This document shows positions 28,989-37,371 of a stretch of 64,000 nt of DNA, piece after piece; position 1 is the stretch's first letter; every line of letters starts with the position of its first letter. The stretch is from positions 1-64,000 of the forward strand of contig NZ_BKZV01000004.1 in NCBI RefSeq assembly GCF_008974285.1, read 5' to 3'. The position numbers were made by a program, and so were the translations under genes. This stretch comes from Thermogemmatispora aurantia (GTDB lineage Bacteria; Chloroflexota; Ktedonobacteria; Ktedonobacterales; Ktedonobacteraceae). The notes under the pieces were generated by a model that did not search any database, had not been told where the DNA came from, and saw nothing but the letters and a program-made list of their open reading frames with translations.

Positions 28989-29036
28989 GTGGCAGAGAAA
29001 GGGAGTATTGCCAGGACAGTGACCGCCTTGGGCGAG

Positions 29037-30449
29037 CTAGATCCAGATGTCTGAGGTGCAGTCGCCACCGGGATAGCGCATCTCATGGGCGCGCGCTGGC
29101 CCCGCTGGCTCCTGACCGAAGTCGACGTAGAAGTTCTCGTTGATCTTCATGCCGCCATGCTCGGGATCACAGTCGATCTGCAGCAGATAGGAGCCGCGCC
29201 TGGCCAACTCGGGGTAGAACTGGTTATCCCAGCTGCTGTAGAGCGAGTTTGTCACGTAGAGCCGCCGTCCGTCCAGGCTCAGCTGCAGCATCTGCGGTCC
29301 GCCGACCAGCTCGTGGCCTTTGACCGGCTGGGCCTTGCCGAGCAGACCGCCGCACCAGACCTGGCCGGTCAGACGTGGATGGGCCGGATCGCTGATATCG
29401 TACTGGCGGATGTCGCCGTGCAGCCAGTTCGAGAAATACAGGTAGCGGTCGTCCATTGAGACCAGCAGGTCGGTGATGAGCGAAGGGACCGGGAAGGGCC
29501 AGCCCTCCAGTTCGACCGAGGGGACCTCGATCACCGGCTGCACGTGCCAGCTCCCATTGGCGCGCTCCCAGTGCCAGATGACGCTGCTGAGGGCGGCGCC
29601 GACGAAGCCATGCGTGCTGCCGGGATTGTGGTGAAAGCGCACTTCCAACGGGATCAGCCCTTTGTCGCCCAGGTCGACGCTCTGGACGATCTCATGGCGC
29701 TGCCAGTCCCAGAAATGGATCTGGCGCCCGTATTTCCCAGCCTGGACATCCTCTAAATTGAAGCCGTCGAAGTATGTCTTGGGGGCCCCCCACTCGCTGC
29801 TGACCATGACGTTGTGGCGCGGCTGATACCAGAAGTCGTAGTTGTAGCGCATACCGTCGGCCTTCTGCTCCCAGCGCCCGGCGATGCGAAACTCCTCGTC
29901 GAGCAGCAGGAAGCCACCTGGTCCATTGCCCTCGCCGTCGCCCAGCATCGAAATCATGACGTGCCCGTCGGGCAAACAGTGCACAGTATGAGGGGCGCTC
30001 AGGTTGGTCTTGGCCTTGATCTCCTCCGGCTCTATGACATTGTGCAGCCGGGGGGCCCGCTCGTCCTGGGTGTCAACGATGTAGATGCGGCTGGAGCGGT
30101 TGCCCGGGATGACCAGAAAGCGCCGCGATTTGTGAGCGTCGCCGTGGCAGGAGCTGCAGGCGTTCCAGCCAAAGTGGTGCAGCTCGTCGCCGACATAGGG
30201 CATCACTGTGCGGTGGATGACCTGCGAGTAGGTGGGCGAGCCGGGGTCAACATCGATGGTGGCCAGGTAGTCAGGAGCCTCGACGCCAGTGCCAACGTGC
30301 AGAGCAATGGTATAGAGCACCTTCTCGCGCGGCGCTCGGGTGGCCTCTTCAGGCGAGGCGTAGCCCGGGCCGCAGGCCGCGCCGTTGTGCTCGTGATGCT
30401 CATGCTCTGCTGGTTGATGGACGTGCTCGTGATGTTCTCCGGCGCTCAT
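29037..30449 (-). CDS. Selenium-binding protein SBP56 / methanethiol oxidase
   Basis: A 470-residue seven-bladed propeller protein of the SBP56 family; bacterial members are copper-dependent methanethiol oxidases. Diagnostic motifs: [10 protein letters not shown] (the selenium- or metal-binding cysteines), [47 protein letters not shown] and the ending [16 protein letters not shown]. The first 25 residues are unusually rich in histidine and glutamate ([18 protein letters not shown]), suggesting a metal-loading tail. ATG 30449 follows AGAGGAG; the frame opens earlier at 30527 without support. The promoter at 30573-30601 fits. Confidence 0.95.
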   Translation of the reverse strand: MSAGEHHEHVHQPAEHEHHEHNGAACGPGYASPEEATRAPREKVLYTIALHVGTGVEAPDYLATIDVDPGSPTYSQVIHRTVMPYVGDELHHFGWNACSSCHGDAHKSRRFLVIPGNRSSRIYIVDTQDERAPRLHNVIEPEEIKAKTNLSAPHTVHCLPDGHVMISMLGDGEGNGPGGFLLLDEEFRIAGRWEQKADGMRYNYDFWYQPRHNVMVSSEWGAPKTYFDGFNLEDVQAGKYGRQIHFWDWQRHEIVQSVDLGDKGLIPLEVRFHHNPGSTHGFVGAALSSVIWHWERANGSWHVQPVIEVPSVELEGWPFPVPSLITDLLVSMDDRYLYFSNWLHGDIRQYDISDPAHPRLTGQVWCGGLLGKAQPVKGHELVGGPQMLQLSLDGRRLYVTNSLYSSWDNQFYPELARRGSYLLQIDCDPEHGGMKINENFYVDFGQEPAGPARAHEMRYPGGDCTSDIWI

Positions 30450-30572
30450 GATTCTCTCCTCTGGCTTGGCGTATAGCCTCTGGCAGGCCGGCGGGCTGGG
30501 CGCCCTGGCTGGCTGCTGGCTGATCAAGCTCAGGCCCGTCGGCGTTCGTTCCTACAACCCATTACATGATTT

Positions 30573-30601
30573 AGTTTATCCAGAAAATCAACAATATGCA
30601 A
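30573..30601 (-). promoter_or_regulatory. Promoter of the SBP56 gene
   Basis: On the minus strand TTGCAT, a 17-base spacer and TAAACT, about 124 bases before the ATG, directly downstream of the leuA terminator. Confidence 0.65.
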
Positions 30602-30605
30602 GAGG

Positions 30606-30633
30606 AGAAAAGCGCCGCCAGGACAGGCGGCGC
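30606..30633 (-). terminator. leuA terminator
   Basis: Minus-strand hairpin: GCGCCGCC pairs with GGCGGCGC over a 6-base loop, followed by TTTTCTCCTCT. It stands 17 bases after the leuA stop codon. Confidence 0.85.
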
Positions 30634-30650
30634 GGCAGGACAGGACAGGA

Positions 30651-31826
30651 CTACTTCATAGCGGTCTCAGCGATATAGCGCAGGTCCAGCTCCTCCAGTT
30701 CGCGCTTCTTCCCGAGCAGCAGCTTGGCCATCTCGAAGGCGCGATTGAGCTGCTCCTGTTCGAGGGTATAGCCCAGCTCGCGCATCTGGGCGGCGAGAGC
30801 GGCGCGGCCCGAGAGCTTCCCCATGCGGATGCGACGCTCGGTGGGGCTCAGGCCGATCGACTCAGGGGTCATGATCTCGTAGGTGCGGGCATCCTTGAGC
30901 ACCCCATCCTGATGGATGCCGCCGCCGTGGCTGAAGGCGTTCTGACCCACGATGGCCTTGGTCCACTGGGGCTGCATGCCCGAGTATTTAGCGATCAGAC
31001 GGCTGGTAGGAATGATCTTGGTGGTATCGACGCGCACATCCAGGCCCAGGTCTGCCGAGCGTGTGCGGATGGCCATCACCACCTCCTCGGTGGCGGCATT
31101 GCCGGCACGCTCTCCCAGGCCGTTGAAAGAGGTATCGACGCGCTCCGCGCCGTTGCGCAGGCCCTCCAGGGCGTTGGCCACGGCCAGACCGAGATCGTTG
31201 TGGCAGTGGGCTGAGATGCGGATCGTCGGAAACTCGCGCTTGAGATCGGCGATCAGCTGGCCGAACTCCCAGGGCAGGGCGTAGCCCACGGTGTCGCAGA
31301 TAGTGACGAAGCGCACGCCCTCCTTGAGGATGGCTTCGCAGACTTCCAGAATGAAATCGTGCTCGGTGCGCGTCGTATCTTCGAGGGCGAAATCGACGGT
31401 GTCGGTCAAGGTGCGGGCGTAGGCCACGGCGGTGCGGGCCATCTCCAGCACTTCCTGGCGGCTCTTGCCCAGCTTGACCTGGCGATGGATGGGGGAGACG
31501 CTGATGAACGGCTCGATCACCGGATGGGAGGCCACTTTGACGGCCTCCCAGGCGGCCTCAATGTCGCCCCTGACGGCGCGGGCAATGGCGCAGATCTCAG
31601 CGTTCTCGACCTGCGAGGCGATCAGGCGCACGGCCTCGAATTCGCTCGGTGAGGAGACCGGAAAGCCGACATCCAGGGTATCGAAGCCCATGTCGGCCAA
31701 AGCCCGGGCGATCTCCAGCTTCTCTTCGGGGAAGTAATTGACGCCGGGGGTCTGTTCCCCATCGCGCAGGGTGGTTTCATAGAATTTGACGATGCGTGGT
31801 TGCGGTCGCTGTGGCTGGGTCGTCAT
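30651..31826 (-). CDS. leuA: 2-isopropylmalate synthase, short form
   Basis: A 391-residue enzyme condensing acetyl-CoA with 2-oxoisovalerate, the first committed step of leucine synthesis. The catalytic barrel is complete: YETTLRDGEQTPGVNY, ISVSPIHRQVKLGKS, HCHNDLGLAVANALEG and NAFSHGGGIHQDGVLKD. The usual C-terminal regulatory (leucine-binding) domain of about 120 residues is missing; the protein ends soon after the linker. leuC and leuD are 12 kb away, supporting LeuA over homocitrate synthase, but the related short synthases remain an alternative. ATG 31826 follows GTAAGGAG. It has its own promoter and terminator. Confidence 0.88.
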   Translation of the reverse strand: MTTQPQRPQPRIVKFYETTLRDGEQTPGVNYFPEEKLEIARALADMGFDTLDVGFPVSSPSEFEAVRLIASQVENAEICAIARAVRGDIEAAWEAVKVASHPVIEPFISVSPIHRQVKLGKSRQEVLEMARTAVAYARTLTDTVDFALEDTTRTEHDFILEVCEAILKEGVRFVTICDTVGYALPWEFGQLIADLKREFPTIRISAHCHNDLGLAVANALEGLRNGAERVDTSFNGLGERAGNAATEEVVMAIRTRSADLGLDVRVDTTKIIPTSRLIAKYSGMQPQWTKAIVGQNAFSHGGGIHQDGVLKDARTYEIMTPESIGLSPTERRIRMGKLSGRAALAAQMRELGYTLEQEQLNRAFEMAKLLLGKKRELEELDLRYIAETAMK

Positions 31827-32016
31827 TGTTCTCTCCTTACTGCAATGTAACACACTGCCTGCGCGCCCTTGCGCAGAGCAGCGAGTGAACGCATGAGAAG
31901 CAAGACAGGAAGCGCTCGCTCAATGCCGCCTGCGCCCATGTAGACCCACTCTCGCCCCCACTTCCTCGTTCTTCCTCAGCTTCTGCTATTTGCCGGTCTC
32001 CCTGTCATCTGTAGAC

Positions 32017-32046
32017 ATTATATGCCTCTCGCTGAAGGGGACGCAA
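32017..32046 (-). promoter_or_regulatory. Promoter of leuA
   Basis: On the minus strand TTGCGT, an 18-base spacer and TATAAT. This gives a leader of about 184 bases before ATG 31826. I looked for a T-box sequence and a leucine-rich leader peptide and saw neither. Confidence 0.7.
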
Positions 32047-32047
32047 G

Positions 32048-32088
32048 CGCCGCCCTGTCCAACGGGAACCGGGTTGGACAGGGCGGCG
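32048..32088 (-). terminator. Terminator of the ligase-acyltransferase-esterase operon
   Basis: A perfect 16-pair stem (32048-32063 with 32073-32088, GC-rich arms containing CCCTGTCCAAC / GTTGGACAGGG) with a 9-base loop. It lies 77 bases after the esterase stop and directly upstream of the leuA promoter, insulating the two units. Confidence 0.8.
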
Positions 32089-32165
32089 GCGTCCTGCCTC
32101 ACCCCATACCCATAGATACCTGAGAAGCGGCTGCCGGTCTCTTTCTGCCTGTCTGCCTGCTCCGC

Positions 32166-33164
32166 TCAGCGGTGCTGCGAGAAGAGCCAGGGAAAGAAGT
32201 CGCTGACGCGCAGGGGGCTATTTTCCAGCGAGTAGACGTAGCCCCAGACGCCGTGTCCGGCTCCGGCGAACTCGGTATAGCGTGGATGGCCGCCAACGGC
32301 GCGCAGGGCGGCGATCATGTCGCGCGAGCCGCTGACGGGCACCACTGGATCGGCAGAGCCGTGGAAGGCCCAGATCGGCAGGTCCTTGATGCGCGCGGCC
32401 AGCGAGGGATCGCCAGCGCCGGCGATGGGGGCGGCGGCGGCAAAGAGGTCAGGCCAGCGCTCAATGGCGTCCCAGGTGCCGTAGCCGCCGTTCGAGAGGC
32501 CCGTGACATAGAGGCGCGTGCGATCGATGTTGTTAGCGTACGCCTCGAGTACTCGATCGAGCAGGGCCTTGGTGAGCTGGAGCGGGATACTTGGCTGAGC
32601 TGGCTGATGATAGGAGCCGCCGTTGATGGGGACGTTGACCCATTGCTGCCCCTGTTTCATTTGTGGGACCAGGACGAAGCAGGGCCAGCGCTGCTGGATG
32701 TGTGGGTTGGCCGGCCCCTGGTAGTCGCTGCTCCAGACGCGCACGTAGGACTGGTTGAGCAGAAGTTGCTCATTCTGAGCAGCGGTATAGTTGGGTAGAC
32801 TGCGCTCACCTCCGCCGTGGAGGAGCAGGACCAGCGGGTACCGTTGCTTGAGATTGAGCGGCTGGGGGACATAGAGGTAGTAGACGAGGCTGTTGCCCCC
32901 TTGCGAGAAGATGTGCGCAGTGAAGCCCAGATAGTTGAGGCCAGGCAGAGCTGGCGAGAGCAGGGAGGCGCTCGCCGTAGGAGCCGGCGTCAGGCGCCGA
33001 CTCGTCAGCGGCTCCTGCTGCTCATTGCGATGAGACTGGATTGCCAACGGTGAGGCGACGCTGCGGCGCAGGCCGAGGGGGCCGCGCAGGCTATAGAGCG
33101 TGGCGCCCATCAGACAGGCCAGGACCAGCACTATCAAGACTATGGTTTTTGTACGCTTGCTCAT
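32166..33164 (-). CDS. Anchored alpha/beta-hydrolase (PHB depolymerase/feruloyl esterase-like)
   Basis: A 332-residue hydrolase. An N-terminal signal anchor (IVLIVLVLACLMGATLYSLRG) puts the enzyme outside the membrane. The fold of the polyhydroxybutyrate depolymerase/feruloyl esterase group is visible: oxyanion region VLLLHGGGERS, nucleophile motif YVTGLSNGGYGTW (Ser in GLSNGG), acid WAFHGSADPVVPV and histidine GAGHGVWGYV. ATG 33164 lies 74 bases inside the end of the acyltransferase gene, so the two genes overlap in different frames. A role in cleaving an extracellular ester, perhaps one made by the two upstream enzymes, is an inference from gene order. Confidence 0.85.
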   Translation of the reverse strand: MSKRTKTIVLIVLVLACLMGATLYSLRGPLGLRRSVASPLAIQSHRNEQQEPLTSRRLTPAPTASASLLSPALPGLNYLGFTAHIFSQGGNSLVYYLYVPQPLNLKQRYPLVLLLHGGGERSLPNYTAAQNEQLLLNQSYVRVWSSDYQGPANPHIQQRWPCFVLVPQMKQGQQWVNVPINGGSYHQPAQPSIPLQLTKALLDRVLEAYANNIDRTRLYVTGLSNGGYGTWDAIERWPDLFAAAAPIAGAGDPSLAARIKDLPIWAFHGSADPVVPVSGSRDMIAALRAVGGHPRYTEFAGAGHGVWGYVYSLENSPLRVSDFFPWLFSQHR

Positions 33165-34572
33165 AGCGGGCCAGTGCTCCAGACCGGAGATCTTGAGGCG
33201 CGGAAACGCCAGCGGTATCTGTGGGGCCGGTCTGCGAGACTGCCGGCACGAGGGCGATGGTGACTTTTGCTGCTGGAGCCGGCTGCCTTCTGCCGGCGTC
33301 GGGCAGGGCCTCGGCTTTGCTCTCCTTTCTCTGACTCTGATGGCCGCCAGCGGCGCGAAGCCGCGGCCCCGCACGTCCTACCAGACGGCTGAGCCAGGGC
33401 GTGTACATCAGCGCACTGCTGACCGCCAGCGAGAGCGCGGCAACGGCACACCAGAGTAGGACCACACGCAGGGCAACAGGCCAGCTGCCTGGTAGCAATG
33501 GTAGTAAGCGGCCAAGCAGTTGGTTGAGGATCAAGACATGGATCAGGTAAACACCAAAGGAGGCGTCCGAGCAGAGGCTCCAGAGGCGCACGCTCAGGCG
33601 CTTGTTGATCTCCTGACTGGGCAGACCTGCCAGTCCTCTTGCCCAACGGGCGCAAAGCCAAAGGGCCAGGCCGATAACCGCTACACTATAGAATACCATA
33701 CTCGGCTGCAAGACAGAAGTAGCGTAGCCCATTGACTCGTGATAGACGCTGATCTGCTGAGCAAAGTGGACCCAGAGGGCCAGCAAAGTCAGGGCGAAGA
33801 GGCCCATGATCAGGCGCGCGTGCCGCAGGACAAAGCTGCGTACCTGCTCGAAATGAAGGGCTGCCAGTCCACCCAGCACAAAGTAGAACTGATACATCAG
33901 GACGAAACGGTCTTGATAGACGGCCACCGTGTGCCAGAAAGCGTTGCCGCTGCGCTGCACGGTATGGTAGTCGACGTAGAAGAGCAGGACCTGCAGCACG
34001 AAGCTGCCGAGGAGCAGGAGCCAGGGATGGCGATCCCAGCGTTTGAGCAGGCCCATGAAGAGCGGGAAGATCAGGTAGAACTGGATGGTGAGCAGAATAT
34101 AGTAGAGCTGATAGGAGGCGTTGCCCGTCGCCACATCGAAGAGGGCCGTCTTGAGAAAGGTACTCCAGGAGCTGGGGTGCGTGTTGACGACGACATAGAC
34201 CAGACTCCAGAAGACATAAGGAAAGATGACCCCCAGGCTGCGCTTCTTCCAAAACTGTCCAACTGGAAAGCGGCGCCCGTTGTAGACGTAGACGAGGGCG
34301 AAGGCCGTGACGAACATGAAGATCTCGCGCGTGAAGTGGAACGAGACCAGCAGGGCGTTCTGGATGGCGTAACCCACGCCGCTCCCGTTAAGGAAGGCTG
34401 TGGCCGCCAGGACATGCACCGCGATGACGCTGAGGGCGGTGCAGGCGCGCAAGGGATCAAGCTCATAGACATGCGGTCGCTTGCCGCTACCGGCTGGCGA
34501 GCTGGAGCTGTGACCGTCGCTGGAACGACGAGCGCTGCTGCTACTGCTGAGGCTGATACTGGTCTGACTCAA
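33091..34572 (-). CDS. Acyltransferase 3 family membrane protein
   Basis: A 493-residue integral membrane acyltransferase with about ten helices between residues 35 and 375. The family's early histidine is in ALSVIAVHVLAATAF and the arginine-containing loop is FHFTREIFMFVTAFALVYVYNG. A Ser-rich N terminus and a long, Pro/Ala-rich C-terminal tail (about 110 residues) are extra. Such enzymes transfer acyl groups to sugars, lipids or peptides at the membrane. It begins 2 bases after the stop of the acyl-CoA ligase gene, and the downstream esterase overlaps its end, so the three form one operon. Confidence 0.88.
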   Translation of the reverse strand: MSQTSISLSSSSSARRSSDGHSSSSPAGSGKRPHVYELDPLRACTALSVIAVHVLAATAFLNGSGVGYAIQNALLVSFHFTREIFMFVTAFALVYVYNGRRFPVGQFWKKRSLGVIFPYVFWSLVYVVVNTHPSSWSTFLKTALFDVATGNASYQLYYILLTIQFYLIFPLFMGLLKRWDRHPWLLLLGSFVLQVLLFYVDYHTVQRSGNAFWHTVAVYQDRFVLMYQFYFVLGGLAALHFEQVRSFVLRHARLIMGLFALTLLALWVHFAQQISVYHESMGYATSVLQPSMVFYSVAVIGLALWLCARWARGLAGLPSQEINKRLSVRLWSLCSDASFGVYLIHVLILNQLLGRLLPLLPGSWPVALRVVLLWCAVAALSLAVSSALMYTPWLSRLVGRAGPRLRAAGGHQSQRKESKAEALPDAGRRQPAPAAKVTIALVPAVSQTGPTDTAGVSAPQDLRSGALARYEQAYKNHSLDSAGPGLSDGRHAL

Positions 34573-34574
34573 AG

Positions 34575-36191
34575 CTAACTCCTGACCTCCTCCCTGGCAA
34601 TCTGCTGTAGCTCGCGCCGCGCTTGCTCACGGGTGCGCAGCAGGCGGCGGTCGATCTTGCCGGTGGCGTTGCGCGGCAACTCGGGCAGGATCAGGTAGTC
34701 GACGGGGACGCGCGGCGGACTGAGGCGCTGGCGGGCATAGCTGCGCAGCTCCTCGACGCTGAGCTGGCGGCCCTCTTGCAGGCTCAGGTATGCTACGACG
34801 ACCTCTCCGTAGAGCGGGTCAGGTCGTCCAACCACGGCGACCTCCCGCACCGCCGGGTGTTCCTGCAGGGTCTCCTCGATCTCGCGTGGCGCGATGTTCT
34901 CGCCGCCACGGTTGATGACCTCGCGCAGCCGCCCCTTGATGAAGAGATAGCCGTCCTCGTCGAAGTAGCCCAGATCACCGGTGCGGAACCAGCCGTTCTG
35001 GAAAGAGGAAGCACCGGCGCCATCTTGGTAGGCGCGGATAACGTTGGGGCCAGCGATGCAGATCTCGCCCACCTCGCCGGGCGGCAGATCCTGCAGCTCT
35101 TCGTCTCCCTGACTCTGGCTACGAGCGTCGCCGCGCGGCAGGCAGATGCGCATGGCCACGCCGGTCGGACGGCCCACCGAGCCGGCCTTGTGCGGCGCGG
35201 GCGGCAAGGGGTTGGCCGCGACCTGGCTGCCGGCCTCCGACAGTCCATAGGTCTCGATCAGAGGAATGCCAAAGCGCTCTTCGAAGGCGCGCAGGTTGGC
35301 CGGCGGTAGCGGAGCCGAGGCGCTGCGCGCGAAGCGCAGCCGGCCTGGCAGAAAGGCCGGGCACCCCTCGCTTTCGAGCAGCAGGGCCACAATGGTGGGC
35401 ACAACGCTGATCCAGGTAGCCTCGTAGCGCTCCACCCAGGACCAGAAGCGTCGCCGGCTGAAGCGTGGGGCCACGATAAGCGAGGCGCCGGCCAGCAGCG
35501 AGGCACAGAGGCTGACAACGGGCGCGTTGATATGGAAGAATGGCAGCGTGGTCAGGCCGCGATCGGCGTCAGTCAGGGCGTGACTGCTGCGCACCTGCTC
35601 GGCGGTCCAGGCGATCTGGCGCTCGCTGAGGGCCAGCCACTTCGGCTCTCCTGTGCTGCCGGAGGTGCTCAGATAGACGCGCCCCTCGCGTATCGCCAGA
35701 GGCCGAGCTGGCTCTGGGGCGTGGCTGATGAGGGCCGTTAGTTGGGAAGCCGTGAAGAGACGTACGGTAGAGGGCAGGAGCTGGGCACTCCAGGCACTCT
35801 CTCCTTCATCGGCGGCACAGAGCAGGCTCGGACGCTGACGCGCCAGCAGACGCCGGGCCTCATCAGCGCTGGCCTCCGGTGGTACGGGGATCAGGTCATA
35901 GCCGCTGCTGAGAGCCGTCAGCCAGATCAAACCGCTGAGCAGGCTGCCCGGCAGGGCAAGCATGATGCGCTGAGGCGGCGGACCGAAGAGCTGACGCAGA
36001 AGGGCCAGTCCTGCCAGCGCCTGGCTGTAGCTCAGCTCTTTGCCGCTCTCGGCCTCGATGAGTAGGGCCTTGTTCGGCATCTGACGGGCGCCGTGCTGCA
36101 GGCTGGCCAGGAGACGACCAGGCGTGAGTACAATCCGCGACGGGTGCGTTAGCCCGACATTTCTCGTTGGTGGTAGGCTGATAGTAGTCAT
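34575..36191 (-). CDS. AMP-forming acyl-CoA synthetase/ligase
   Basis: A 538-residue ANL superfamily adenylating enzyme. The P-loop is VYLSTSGSTGEPKWL, the A5 motif LIETYGLSEAGSQV, the hinge region RTGDLGYFDEDGYLFIKGRLREVINRGGENIAPREIEE, and the catalytic lysine lies in NATGKIDRR near the C terminus. It would activate a carboxylic acid as its AMP and CoA ester. It is the first gene of an operon with a membrane acyltransferase and an anchored esterase, which suggests supply of an acyl group for a surface molecule. ATG 36191 is preceded by AGGAACG. Confidence 0.92.
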   Translation of the reverse strand: MTTISLPPTRNVGLTHPSRIVLTPGRLLASLQHGARQMPNKALLIEAESGKELSYSQALAGLALLRQLFGPPPQRIMLALPGSLLSGLIWLTALSSGYDLIPVPPEASADEARRLLARQRPSLLCAADEGESAWSAQLLPSTVRLFTASQLTALISHAPEPARPLAIREGRVYLSTSGSTGEPKWLALSERQIAWTAEQVRSSHALTDADRGLTTLPFFHINAPVVSLCASLLAGASLIVAPRFSRRRFWSWVERYEATWISVVPTIVALLLESEGCPAFLPGRLRFARSASAPLPPANLRAFEERFGIPLIETYGLSEAGSQVAANPLPPAPHKAGSVGRPTGVAMRICLPRGDARSQSQGDEELQDLPPGEVGEICIAGPNVIRAYQDGAGASSFQNGWFRTGDLGYFDEDGYLFIKGRLREVINRGGENIAPREIEETLQEHPAVREVAVVGRPDPLYGEVVVAYLSLQEGRQLSVEELRSYARQRLSPPRVPVDYLILPELPRNATGKIDRRLLRTREQARRELQQIAREEVRS

Positions 36192-36397
36192 AGACGTATC
36201 CGTTCCTAAGAGAGATCATCTCTGCCTTTCTGCAATCAGACAGACAACCTGCAAGCGAATCGTGTTGCTTTGCTTTGCCTGAGATAGGGCAGCTGGATTG
36301 ACACTGTAGTGAGTACAGCTTTTGAGTAGCCCAAGCATTCTCTTTTGAAACTGCCATTCATCTTGCCACCTGGGGCTGAAAAAAGGCCGCAGCGAGC

Positions 36398-36414
36398 CTG
36401 AAAATTCGCTGAAA
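36398..36414 (+). repeat. AAAATTCGCTGAA element, copy 1
   Basis: CTGAAAATTCGCTGAAA. With copy 2 (36498-36514, opposite orientation, 16 of 17 bases matching) it bounds a 117-base segment between the acyl-CoA ligase and response regulator genes. A third copy is at 41608. Confidence 0.7.
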
Positions 36415-36497
36415 TGGCGTCGCTGGCGGCTCTACAAGCGCTCTCGTCGCTGAGGATGGCCGTAAGAAAAATGGGCTGCGCACCCGCTGCAGGGGGG

Positions 36498-36514
36498 ATT
36501 CAGCGAATTTTCAG
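36498..36514 (-). repeat. AAAATTCGCTGAA element, copy 2
   Basis: ATTCAGCGAATTTTCAG on the plus strand, i.e. the inverted partner of copy 1. It is followed by GGGCTTGCTA, which also lies beside copy 3 as AGGCTTGCTA. The remainder of 36192-36660 contains a small palindrome CTGTA-GTGAG-TACAG (36304-36318) and no gene. Confidence 0.7.
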
Positions 36515-36660
36515 CCGGGCTTGCTATATACCATGCAGGTATTGTTCACTATCCCTGGGGGCTGGCAGGTTTGCCACTTCAGGTCCCCCTGAGCGTATAC
36601 ACAGAAGAGAAGAGAGCGTCTGCTTTGGCACTTGTATGAGATAGGGCACAGGTTTTGAAC

Positions 36661-37368
36661 ATGCTGGCGAGCAATAAGGAGCATAACGGTAGCAAAGGCA
36701 AGCAACCATCGGTCCTAATTGTTGATGACGAGCCGCAGATCATAGACTTTCTCCAGATGGGTTTTATCTACGAAGGCTTTCAGGTGCTGGTGGCCACCAG
36801 TGGGCCGGAGGCGGTGCGCATGGCCACGCAGCATCAGCCGGATATCATCATTCTGGATATCATGCTGCCCGGCTGCGATGGCCTGGAGGTCACGCGCCAG
36901 CTACGGCGCAGTCACGATATCCCGATTATCATGCTCACGGCCCGCGACGAGGTTGACGACCGCGTGGCCGGCCTGGACTGCGGCGCCGACGACTACCTGA
37001 CCAAGCCCTTCGCCTTTCGCGAGCTGATGGCGCGCACGCGGGCCGTGCTGCGCCGTCACGGCAACAATGTCGCCGACATACTCTCGTTCCAGGACATTAC
37101 TCTTGACCGGGGAACTCACACCGTCACCCTGCGCGGCGAGCCAATCGAGCTGACGCCGCGCGAGTTCAGCCTGCTGGAGCTGTTCCTGATGCATCCGCGT
37201 CAGGTCCTCTCGCGCGACACCATTCTCTCGCGCGTCTGGGGCTATGACTACGTCGGCGACGACAACATTGTCGAGGTCTACGTCCGCCATCTGCGCGAGA
37301 AGCTGCACGACAATCCGCCACGCTTGCTGCAAACGGTGCGGGGTATTGGCTATACCCTGCGAGGCTAA
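36661..37368 (+). CDS. Response regulator, OmpR/PhoB family
   Basis: A 235-residue regulator. Receiver domain 15-130: acidic pair DDEPQIIDFL, phospho-acceptor aspartate in IIILDIMLPGCDGLEV, the Thr of IIMLTARDEVDDRV and Lys in DDYLTKPFAFREL. The C-terminal winged helix contains LTPREFSLLELFLMHPRQVLSRD and EVYVRHLREKL. The sensor kinase gene begins 3 bases after its stop. ATG 36661 was chosen; TTG 36655 is a possible alternative two codons upstream. The inverted repeat pair upstream (36398-36514) is a candidate regulatory site. Confidence 0.95.
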   Translation: MLASNKEHNGSKGKQPSVLIVDDEPQIIDFLQMGFIYEGFQVLVATSGPEAVRMATQHQPDIIILDIMLPGCDGLEVTRQLRRSHDIPIIMLTARDEVDDRVAGLDCGADDYLTKPFAFRELMARTRAVLRRHGNNVADILSFQDITLDRGTHTVTLRGEPIELTPREFSLLELFLMHPRQVLSRDTILSRVWGYDYVGDDNIVEVYVRHLREKLHDNPPRLLQTVRGIGYTLRG

Positions 37369-37371
37369 AGC

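Noticed and set aside
31827-32016. T-box or leucine leader peptide before leuA
   Set aside because: No T-box sequence, no leucine-rich small frame and no terminator/antiterminator pair was seen in the leader.
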